NCBI GenBank assembly: GCA_963565915.1
Contig: OY751489.1
Location: 4,960,001-5,024,000 of the forward strand
DNA: 64,000 bases
From: Entoloma clypeatum
Taxonomy: Eukaryota > Basidiomycota > Agaricomycetes > Agaricales > Entolomataceae
Direction of reading: 5' to 3'
Shown one piece after another: positions 53,337 to 62,191 of this stretch. The translations under genes and the position numbers were made by a program. Under the pieces are notes generated by a model. It worked only from the letters and a program-made list of their open reading frames with translations. It ran no database searches and was not told the DNA's origin. Position 1 is the stretch's first letter, and each line of letters begins with the position of its first letter.

Positions 53337-53405
53337 TTGTTCGTAACGATTTGTCAGAGCCAGCGGGGGAATTACTGGTTGATGTTTACAAAACCCTGCT
53401 GCCCT
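53337..53405. other. Gypsy G gag-pol junction piece
   Basis: Short G sequence between pol and the hAT-like insertion, ending in the target duplication GCTGCCCT (53398-53405). Confidence 0.5.
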
Positions 53406-55682
53406 TAGTGTTTGAAGGTTCAGTCTACATAGACCTGAACCAGACTGAACTGAACTGAAAAATAGACCATGTTGGACTGAACCGTGGTCTAAGGTCTATA
53501 CGTTTTAGAAAATTTAGACTGCAGTTCAGTCTAGATTTTTTCTTTTGACTTAGACCGCAAAAAGACCGGTCTAAACAGGTCTAGACCGGTCTTTTTGCCC
53601 TTTGGGATACACCTCCAACCCCCCCCCCTAATATTCTACAATTTTTGGAGATTTTTCAGTAATCTGCATAATATTCTAGATATTTATAGTCCAATTTCAT
53701 CGGTCCAAGGCTTGTTTTGAAGCTACAACTGAGTGGAATACATTTCTAGCTTGTATATAAACTCTTGCTCGGAGTCACAAAGGTTAAGAATTGAGTGAAA
53801 CATGGTGAAAACATAGCTAAAACATATGATTACAGTGTTATTTTGTTCTATCTGTACTATTATTACTGTGTTATTTTTGTTATATCTGCATGCCTCTCAT
53901 TGCAGAGCGAGCAATGGGTGGATGCGTCGATTCGACATTGGATGATGCGCGACACATGTGCATCAAATGTGTCAAATATATGTAAACAAACTCAAAAAAC
54001 ATCGCATTTCTCCTTAATATGGCTACACAAGAGGAAGTAAGCTTACAGACTATATCAATTATGTACCAGAGTATCATATATCAATAAATATGTATTTATT
54101 TTATGAATTTTTGCCACAGATTTGAGCATATAGCGATGCGACGCTTTACACCAAACAACAGTAAACAATGTGCAAATGCATCGCACAGGCGCGCGCGGTG
54201 CCTTCCTCATGATCTAATAATAGTTTAACATGATAGAACTCATCAATATATATGTATTCACCTTCTGAAACACCTCGTATAATTTTTAGATCTCTAGATA
54301 AGATAGAAATGATGAAATGTGCATATTTCAGTAAAAGTGTTATATCTCCATAATGAGTGCACCAAATTTGAAAAACAGATGTGCTGTGAGGTCCCCTGAA
54401 TGAGGAGAAAACAAAGCTGAAACAAATTTTTTTGGTCAAATTTTCGACCTATTTTGCTTCTATTCACCTTATTAAGTCCTTGGGCTTGATTTGAATGGTC
54501 TGAGTAGATTTACATACAATGTTACAATGGTATATATACAGTACATATAGACTACAGTGGTTGTGGAAGGGAGGAAGTAAGAAAAGGTTGTTTTTGTGTT
54601 CGAGAAAACCCATGATGATGCTCTGTTGATCACGATTTACAGTGTGCCATTGTTTTGATGCATCATTTCAGAATTCTACCTACATAGCTCATATATTTAA
54701 CTGGTTATATGCTTACTATTAGCTTCTAAGTATCTCTACATAAGTTACAAACTATTTTTAAGACTTACAGTGCCATAGATTGGGCATCAAAGGTGCGAGT
54801 TTCAACGACACGCATTGCTCGGCATTGATGCCAAGCACTCTCAGCAATTGCCGAAAGTCGAACCATACATAAGTCGACAGCCCAACATTCCCACACTTTT
54901 TTTATCCCCCACCTTCACTCCACCCAGCCACTTCCCCCCCCCCCAATGCCCGCCCCTCATGCACAACGACCCCCTATAGCGCCCAACGGGGTCGACTAAC
55001 ACCCAATGGCCCCCTCTAACGCCCAACTGCCTCCCACTCATGCCCAACGGCGTCCACTCATGCCCAACGTGCCCAACGGCTCCCTCTAACACCCAACGGC
55101 CTCCCACTTGCGCCCAACGACTGTGACTCATGCCCAACGCCCTCGAACGGCTCCCTCTAGCGCCCAACAGCCTCCCACTCATGCCCAACGGCGTCCTGCC
55201 CTTACTAGCGCCCAACGGCCCTCTCTGACGCCCAACAGCACATTCTCGCGCCCCACAGCCCTCTCTTGCCCCCAACAACACCCTTTCATCGCAACGTGTT
55301 TCCTTCAAGCCCTATGGCCCCCTCTTGTGCCCAGCTGCCACGACCCGTGCCCAACAGTCCCCCCCTTTTGTGCCTAACGCCCTCCAACTCATGCGCAATG
55401 CCCTTTCTTCAAGCCAAACGGCCCCTTCTTGCACGCAACACCCTCCCACTCACGCCCACTGACATTACATACAGCGTGTATATATTTAGACACAATATAT
55501 AATACAAAACCAGTTCAGACCGGTGCAGACTGGTTCAGTCCACCCTCTGTGGGTGCGATGGACCGGTCCTGTACGGTCCGGTCTGGTTTTTTATGTTTTT
55601 GTGGTATTGAAAGACTGGTCTCGGTCTCGGTCCATCCCTCTCAGAGGCAAAAAACCGAACCGAACCGAACCCTCAAACACTA
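53406..55682. mobile_element. Complete non-autonomous hAT-like element with minisatellite
   Basis: 2,277 bp, ends TAGTGTTTGAAGGTTCAGT and (reversed) TAGTGTTTGAGGGTTCGGT, with a perfect 8-bp target duplication GCTGCCCT (53398-53405, 55683-55690). Both subterminal zones are full of GGTCTA/GGTCCG motifs. The middle is AT-rich; 54940-55460 is a degenerate minisatellite of GCCCAACGGC-based units. No transposase. Confidence 0.88.
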
Positions 55683-55690
55683 GCTGCCCT

Positions 55691-56532
55691 GCAGCTTGTC
55701 CATTGGGATTCAGCACAGGCGGGCTATTCACACCCATTTGTCCATTTGTGGCTTGGCGTGCTTGACACCTTGCCGTTATCTGTCTTAGAATTTCTTCTTC
55801 CTCGTGCTCATCAATTTGTTTGATCATTGCCGCTTGTACCCTGCGCTGCGGCTGTCTGCATTCTCAGGCAAAATGCCCCTGTCCTCCACAGTTATAGCAG
55901 TTACCAGGAGCTCATTGCTGGTTTCTGTCGACGTTCATCACGTTTGGATCACGCCGTTGTTGCTGCTGACCATTTTGCTGGGGATGGTACCCCCCAATCT
56001 GTTGTTGCCCAAAGGGCCTTCCAAAATTATTCTGGCCTTGCGGCCGCGGTGCTTGCTGATTCTGAGGGCGATTTCCCCATTGGTTCCCTTGTCTTTGAGG
56101 TCCCTGCCTCATGGCATAATTCTCTTCAGCCCTTCCAATGGCTGAGATTTCCTTGACGGTTTCCTGCATGGTGTCCTGATGTCTTCCTTGCTGAAATAAT
56201 TGTTGTATGATTGAGTCCCAGGCATTTCTCTCCAGTAAGAAAATCCCATGATGATCCTCAATTTTCCCTTTGATTGCCAGTGTTCCAAACTGCATGATCG
56301 AATCATCTGTCTTCATCTGGTTCTGTTTGAACCCCTCAATCTTTGCTCTGGCCCATTCCACCTCGGTGGTAGGGCAAAACCTTGTGATAATCTCATAGAT
56401 CAAGTTTCGATACATTGGCCAGTCATTTGATTCCATGCATTGAGTGAGTCGTGTCTCCCCATATGTTCCTGCAATCGGTCCATGTAATCGGGCCCAGACT
56501 GCGATACAGATTTCGTCATTCCCATGCAACAA
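55691..56532 (-). pseudogene. Gypsy G gag
   Basis: Gag core (CIAVWARLHGPIAGTYGETR, MQFGTLAIKGKIEDHHGIF), then a Q/N/G-rich tail and a CCHC knuckle (CYNCGGQGHFA-stop-EC) at ~55860-55890 interrupted by a stop. The start is uncertain: similar sequence continues upstream in other frames to about 56720. Confidence 0.75.
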
Positions 56533-57116
56533 ATCTCAATTTACTCGGATCCACATGAGCATTTTTGCCCACCATCCCGAAAACAGGGGTCGGGATCCAT
56601 TGTATTTGCCGGGATCTGTGGCTATTTCAATTCTTCGGCCTGGTTGGTGAGGAGGAGGAGGTGGTGCGATGGGGGGTTCATGATGCTCAGGGAGTTCGGG
56701 GGTCCTGAAGATCTTGGTTGTCCATGATGGTGTTCTGACTGGGGGGAGTGTTTTGGTTTGAACAATAGTACCTTACATCGGGCGCGCAACCCTGTTCTGA
56801 TGCTTAGGTGAAAAAAAAACTGAAAAGAAAACCCAAAGAACAATTTGTCTGCCCAGGCAGTCAGGATGCCCGAATGGAGGAAGATCTGGGAAAGATGAAG
56901 TCCACGCGGTCAACACCCCTACGCGCGCTGCACTGGTCGAATCGAGCTGTCGAGGAGTCGGGGCCTGGAACACCTGTTGCAAACTAGACGTGTACAGTCT
57001 TCTCTTCCAAACTGTCACATGTGCCAGCAACTTCCCTGAAGGTTAGATGTGTCAGCCTTTGGTCACCTCGACACGGGATGGGCTCAATGTTTCCCTATGT
57101 GTCTTGAACGGCAACA
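56533..57116. other. 5' end of Gypsy G and unassigned sequence
   Basis: 56533-56730 holds frame-shifted gag N-terminal remnants. 56740-57116 has no recognised content; it ends CAACACTA and begins near AGTGTTTTGGTTTGAAC (56746), reminiscent of a hAT end pair, but the 8-bp flanks do not match. Confidence 0.35.
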
Positions 57117-57165
57117 CTAGTTATAGTGATAAGATAAAGTGAAAAGTGAAAATACGATCATAACA
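57117..57165 (-). repeat. 5' LTR remnant of Gypsy G
   Basis: About 49 bp matching the 5' tip of the 49478-49777 LTR (AAGTGAAAAGTGAAAATAC), followed by the target duplication CATAC. The promoter and PBS side is gone. Confidence 0.8.
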
Positions 57166-57170
57166 CATAC

Positions 57171-57739
57171 CTCAGTCAGTAATGGTAGAATGACTGAGGA
57201 ATGCACAAGCACGTTGAACGGTATAAAAAGGAGATATTATGTAAGTAATATATATAACGTGACCGTGAATTGCTTAATATTCAACACAACATACTAAATT
57301 GGGAAGGAGGGGATGGGGAGGAGGGGGGGGGGGGTCCCTTGGGCCCGAAAAAAAAAAGTTCGACCCCCGGTATATTTTTTCTGTTCCGCCACCCCCTTGG
57401 AGCTTCAAGTTACAGCTCACCCTCGTTCATGTCTTCAACTGAGTTAGGACACGAGCCTCTGCCCCTCTGGGGCCCGACCGTCGTATAGCCAAGCTAGGAT
57501 GCATGTCACTGCCCGCGGCACCCTGTAAGCAAGTTAGCGCGCCATACTCCTACAGTGTCAAAAAATATATACACGTGCTCCGACATACCATATTAGGCAG
57601 GGGGGGCTGAGGGGGTCCCGACATCGTCTTAAAAAAATTTCCGACCCCCGGTCTGAAAATCTGATCCTGACACCCCCTTGTTCCGAACCCTCCAGCAAGC
57701 TATTGCACATCCAATCAAACCAACAATCTACCTCACCTC
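57171..57739. repeat. Non-coding with a pair of G/C-run direct repeats
   Basis: Two ~80-bp related blocks at 57325-57405 and 57602-57680, each with GGTCCC, an A-run, CGACCCCCGGT and (A/C)CACCCCCTTG. They may be two copies of a small element. The second ends about 60 bp before the secreted-protein gene. Confidence 0.4.
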
Positions 57740-58019
57740 ATGCATTTTTCCCGTACTCTGTTATTTGCCATCACTGCCTTTGCATCCACCCTCCCGTTTC
57801 AGACACACGCCAAGACACACGCCTGTGTTGGTAGCCCGGGGAAGTGCACTAGTCGAAAGGACACATGCTGTGATGGTTCGTTGTGCAAGTCATCTGTGGG
57901 GTCCAAAGGAGAAGTCCTCGTGAGTCGTGCCATACCAAATTTGGCATGCGGGCTGAACATGCGAAAAAAAACACAGTGGTGCTAACGCTGTGGTTCCACC
58001 ACTACAGCACATGCTTTGA
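57740..58019 (+). CDS. Small secreted cysteine-rich protein, copy 1
   Basis: Exons 57740-57919 and 58008-58019; intron 57920-58007 (GTGAGT...CACTACAG, branch-like GCTAAC) in phase 0; 63 aa. A signal peptide (MHFSRTLLFAITAFASTLPF) is followed by a compact domain with spacing C-x6-C-x6-CC-x4-C (ACVGSPGKC, TCCDGSLC), reminiscent of a half-knottin. The paralogue at 59787-60135 shares exon 1 length (60 codons), intron position and Cys spacing. If the intron is retained, the frame reads on 22 codons and gains two Cys. Role unknown; likely extracellular. Confidence 0.7.
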
Positions 58020-58544
58020 CTCTTCAATAGGTTGGGGGTAGGTCTACAGAGTCTACCCGATGAACGCACGCTCATCACACAGCCACAGAGCGTTGACCAA
58101 AGATAATGGACTCGGATGTAGCTGCTTGTTCTGCCTTCGAATTCCAAGTTGAATAAATTGTATCAGCATTCTCCAGAATTTACTTACAGCTCTTTAAGTC
58201 CCGAGTCCAACCCGAGTCCGCCGCCTCCTCAAGACACATAAGTACGCCCTGATCAATGCACCGATGAGATGACCTTGTATAGGTTATCTAGTCCCTAGAT
58301 CACGACGGAAAATGCTGTTAGCAAAGGAAAACGATTGAGAAAGAGATGCGAATCTTGCGAATCGTTGAAAAAATGCTCAAACGTAAACACGTGACGTGAC
58401 AGATTCTCCGACAGAATTTGTCCTCGTCAAGCCCTGCCATTCAGGCCTTCAACTTCAAGCTTAGGCCCAGGCCTGACATGTTGGATTCACCTTCTAACCA
58501 AGAATGTGATAATGCCAGCACTGCGCAAGCATAATCTGACAGTC
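58020..58544. other. Intergenic, with homology to the flank of copy 2
   Basis: 58060-58150 resembles the reverse of 59700-59840 (shared GGCAGAACAAGCAGCTA and CCCGATGAACG), so the secreted-protein gene was duplicated with its downstream DNA. No gene in 58150-58544. Confidence 0.45.
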
Positions 58545-59598
58545 ATTCAGATTTCATGATCCCTGATCTGTTGAAGAAGGGCTTGAGAAGGGCATGATTA
58601 TGATGAAAGTATCGGAGAGAAAGCAGAAGCAGGCCTCGACCCCAATGCAGGAAACATCGTGTACGAATCAAAGAGAGCCGAATGTGGTACGTTGAACTCT
58701 TTTTGCCGTCCTTGCATCCTTGTCACTGGGTGGCATGTCACGTAGTCGCGATCGAAACCATCCAAGAGATCCGTTCAGGCGGCAGCGCCCGGTTGAACTG
58801 GAGCCTGTAGTTCAAATTCCCAGAGGATGTAGAAAGCAGGTAGATCACCGTCATCTATGTCACAGACGGCCAATACAAGACGCTTCATATGCTTGCGGAC
58901 ACGACGGCCATCACCAACATGTGGGACGCGTCTCTGCGGAAGCTTTTGGCAATTCGACAAGGGCTCATGACATATGTTGGATGTGACTGTGCGCACACTT
59001 TCTTTTCTTGTACATACGTTTTCTCATTTGAATCCCATCCCTTCTGTCTCTCGTTTGATAGATCATCTCCGCACAACAGCTCCCATGTCTCCGATGTAAT
59101 GCTGGAGAACAAACTGGGAGAAACCCATCATGGACCCTTTCGCGATCCATGTCCCTGATTGGACGGCTTTCATGGCTTCTTCCAAGGCCGCCGCCGCCAC
59201 CGCCCTCAGTAACAACAAAAGGCTGCAAGCGAGGCGAAAGAACGCAAAGTGACGCAGAGAACTCGTGTCGTCAAGCGAAAGGGTTCAATCCGGTGTGGCA
59301 GGAAACGATGAGTCTGCCGTTCGAGTGCGTGGGCGGTGACAAGATGCAGGATCTGATCTTTGTTGAGTTCGCGGTGAGGCAAGACGGGAGGGAGGATGAA
59401 GAGATCGCGGGGTATTGTACACCGTTGGGGTGTTTGGAGAAGGGTCAAGTCCCGCTACCTCGTTCAATTCGAAGGCAGGCTGACGGACGTGTGGAATGTG
59501 ACTTAGGATATCGACACCTCCCCCTGCATGATTCACAGAGGAAACAGTATTTGTTCTCCACGTTGTTCGTGCGTGTTGACGTGCGGAACATTGCTTGA
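58545..59598 (+). pseudogene. Phospholipase C pseudogene, PH domain fused to C2 domain
   Basis: Starts like a fungal PI-PLC (IPDLLKKGLRRG), continues through the PH domain (DPNAGNIVYESKR, then after a GT-AG intron IETIQEIRSGGSARL and TDGQYKTLHML, WDASLRKLLAIRQGLM), then jumps at ~58980 into the intron before the C2 exon of the gene at 62192-64000. EF-hand, X and Y domains are absent. C2 has deletions (59125-59145) and a frame change, then matches the real gene to the last codon (VDVRNIA). It lies inverted relative to the real gene, and similarity ends 46 bp after the stop. Confidence 0.85.
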
Positions 59599-59786
59599 GG
59601 GTGTTCAATGGAGCTTAAATACTCACATGTTTTCACTTTCGGGCCCTTGGTACCAAAGACTCTGGGTAAATGCTGATGCGATTCATCTACATAACTTGGA
59701 ATTCAAGGGCAGAACAAGCAGCTAGCGACGTCCGCGTCCCCAACCATTATCTTTGCCAAAATGATCAACGCTCCGTCCAAGCTCTG

Positions 59787-60135
59787 TCACAGCTGTTGTC
59801 GTGAGTGTGCGCGTTCAACGTTCATCGGGTACACACGACCTTCCTCAGCCTCTCGAATAATCTTCTGTAGTGGTGGAACTACAGCTTAGCACATCTGTGT
59901 TTTCGCTTGTTCAGCCCGACATGCCAGATTTGGTAACGACACGATGTCGACTCACGAAGATTGTTTTTTTGAACCTCATTGCTGCCTTGCAAGCCGAACC
60001 ATCACAACATTTGTAGCTTCCATTGGGGCACTTCGTAAATGAGGGAACGCAGTTGGTTTTTAATGGGATGGTGAATGCAAAGCCGCTCCCAATGCAGACA
60101 GCCATGGTAAAGAACAGAGTATGAGAAAAGCGCAT
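59787..60135 (-). CDS. Small secreted cysteine-rich protein, copy 2
   Basis: Exons 60135-59956 and 59864-59787; intron 59955-59865 (91 bp, GTGAGT...CACTACAG), giving 85 aa. Signal peptide MRFSHTLFFTMAVCIGSGFA; then NCVPSFTKC and KCCDGSACK with the same C-x6-C-x6-CC-x4-C spacing as copy 1. An upstream in-frame ATG (60177) would put 14 polar residues before the signal peptide, so 60135 is preferred. Exon 2 encodes a Cys-free tail (KIIREAEEGRVYPM). Inverted relative to copy 1. Confidence 0.72.
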
Positions 60136-60761
60136 GGCGAGGGTGGACGAGGTAATCTGCAGGGCTCGATCGCCCAAATCCCTTTTTTATGTGCACACCG
60201 AGGAAGCCCTGTCGATCTCCTGAAACAGGGCGGGTAAACCCTCTGCCAGTTCCCCCGCCATATGACTGCAAACGAACAGGTTGGACAGGCGCCGGATAGC
60301 GAGACGTGATGGTCGTCGTCTTCGCATAACATCCCCCGGCGGAGCGCCTTGCGGACTATCGGGTGCGCACGGTATTTTGTTAACGCTTTCCCTGAAATTT
60401 AACAACAGATTTGAGTTCTGACATTGTATCGAATTACTCCCGCCCGTGAGTGGGAGGAAACAAGTGTTGGAATATAGAGAGTTTGCGGGCTTGCACGATG
60501 CATGCTGCTGCATTCCCGTTTTGGTTTCTTCTTTCGTACCGAGGTTCTGCATCTTGTCTGGTACATTCCAGGTGCATTCTTATCATTCTTATTGCTGTTC
60601 TCGAGCCATTCTATGTATATACATAGTTTAGAAGTATTGTAGACTTTATCTATTTGCCTCTCGAGCTCACCAAGGTCAAACGTGAATCTGGTTTATTTTC
60701 GTTGCTTGCTTACGACTTACTCACACCGTACTCACAAGGTTTACTATCGTCCATCAGCGGT
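60136..60761. other. Intergenic
   Basis: Presumed promoter region of copy 2 (TTTTTTATGTGC near 60183 is the nearest AT-rich box). Nothing else is recognised. Confidence 0.4.
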
Positions 60762-60880
60762 TAGCACTCACCACTGGTTAGCACTCCCTTAGTAATTACT
60801 AGTGCGATCATCTGAGTTTAAATATTGGTGTTCATTTTACTAATGGAGTGCTAACCGGTGGTGAGTACTGAGTACTGAGT
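60762..60880. repeat. Short inverted-repeat (MITE-like) sequence
   Basis: Arms of ~30 bp: GGTTAGCACTC and CTTAGTAA on the left match GAGTGCTAACC and TTACTAA on the right with few differences, around a ~40-bp centre. Tandem GAGTACT follows the right arm. No target duplication could be fixed. Confidence 0.45.
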
Positions 60881-62191
60881 ACTAAGAATCACGATCCCAG
60901 CCGACCCGATTTCGACTGGGCTTGAAGGGCCAAAAATCCGCAATTTTGTCCGGACGTTTTTTGGGCAATTTTGGGAGTTTTTTATCCGGATTTACCTTAT
61001 CCGGATTATGGATCAGGCATTTTCGGGGACCCGGAAAATTTCGCCGTCGGAGCGACGGTAATTTACAAGAATCGACGTCAATTTGGGATCGTTGTCTAAC
61101 TGTTTAACAAGCTTAGTGGTAAACCTTGTGCTGGTGCTGTAGTACTGTGCGATTACATGCCGTCGGGTGATCGAACCACCTCGAGGGATTTTTATCCGGA
61201 CAAATCTCAGGGTACCCTTTGCCCCCAGATTCTTGTCTGGATGGGTGACCCAGGCATTTCGGCCAAAACTGGACCATTTTTATCCGGACCGTGCTGAGGC
61301 ATGGGTCAAAAGTTTGTCCAATTTTTATCCGGACCTAGATCAGGGTATTGACGGCATTTTGGGGGGTCCTATCCTGGTGCACCCAGGATTTAGTTTACTG
61401 ATAGGTTGTCCGAGCCCTCTCCGACGACTGTCGTTATCCTACGCGCACGCTGCTGCTCGTTCTCATGGCACTGCCGATTGCAGAAGCCGCTAGTCGAAGC
61501 GCGGAACTTGAAGAAAGCCCCTCGTCGTGTCCGCACCGTTGACAGTCTTCGCGTAACCAGAGAAGAATGTGGCTGGAAACGCGCAGAGGGAAGCATGAGG
61601 GAAGGCGATGATCGTTGATTGGCGCACGAGATCGTTGCCAACCGTCGGAGTTATCAGTGCATCGTGTCGAAGAAGAAAAACCCCCCTTGTCGTGGAGAGA
61701 GTTGATTGTATCGTAGGGCAAGGAGGTCGTGTTGATAAAGTAAGTTGTCGCCAAGCCGTTTTGTTGTCGCTGAAGCCCGCATTTTTGGGTTGTAACTGGT
61801 CGTCGTAGTACCGCCGTCTTTTCGTGTGGAAACGCTTCCCAGCACGTTCCCACCTACCCTATTTCTGTTTATGGTGGTGTAGGAAGTCCGGTCCCCAAGG
61901 CAGTGAATAATCAGTTGGCACTGGGCAGGGCCGGTTGCCCGTAGAGACATCGAGGAGGCTTCCTCCGTGCAGTAGGGAAAGTGGGCGGTTTGAGCCGTGT
62001 TCAAGTACTTGGCGAATTGATTTCTTTACTTTCTTCACGTCTCAACATGCCCAGGGATGTCGGTTGCCTTCCGCAGATGTAGACATGTAGGAGTCATAAA
62101 ATTGGTGATTTCTGTCTCGTTCCAGCTGGTTGGTATATCGCAAGCGCCAGAAAGTGAAAACATGTGAGTATTTAAGCTCCATTGAACACCC
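60881..62191. other. Intergenic with a dispersed 12-mer
   Basis: TTTTTATCCGGA occurs near 60979, 61187, 61287 and 61326, in similar T-rich contexts, suggesting degenerate repeat units of ~100-200 bp. ORFs of ~110-140 codons at 61434-62004 on the minus strand have no recognisable content. 62100-62191 is the 3' flank of the phospholipase gene. Confidence 0.35.

Larger units (their letters stand above)
49478..57165 (-). mobile_element. Gypsy copy G, a second chromovirus lineage
   Basis: Target duplication CATAC (49473-49477, 57166-57170). The 3' LTR is complete; the 5' LTR is reduced to ~49 bp. The order gag, pol with protease, RT, RNase H, integrase and chromodomain is preserved, but it is interrupted by a hAT-like element and decayed. 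Confidence 0.88.

Noticed and set aside
56746..57116. Second hAT-like insertion in the 5' end of Gypsy G
   Set aside because: Ends loosely resemble AGTGTT...AACACTA but the 8-bp flanks do not match and the interior has none of the GGTCTA-type motifs.
61110..61180. tRNA- or SINE-like segment (TTAGTGGTAAA, then GGTTCGATCAC on the other strand)
   Set aside because: The A-box-like and B-box-like motifs are on opposite strands and no cloverleaf or 3' tail could be drawn.
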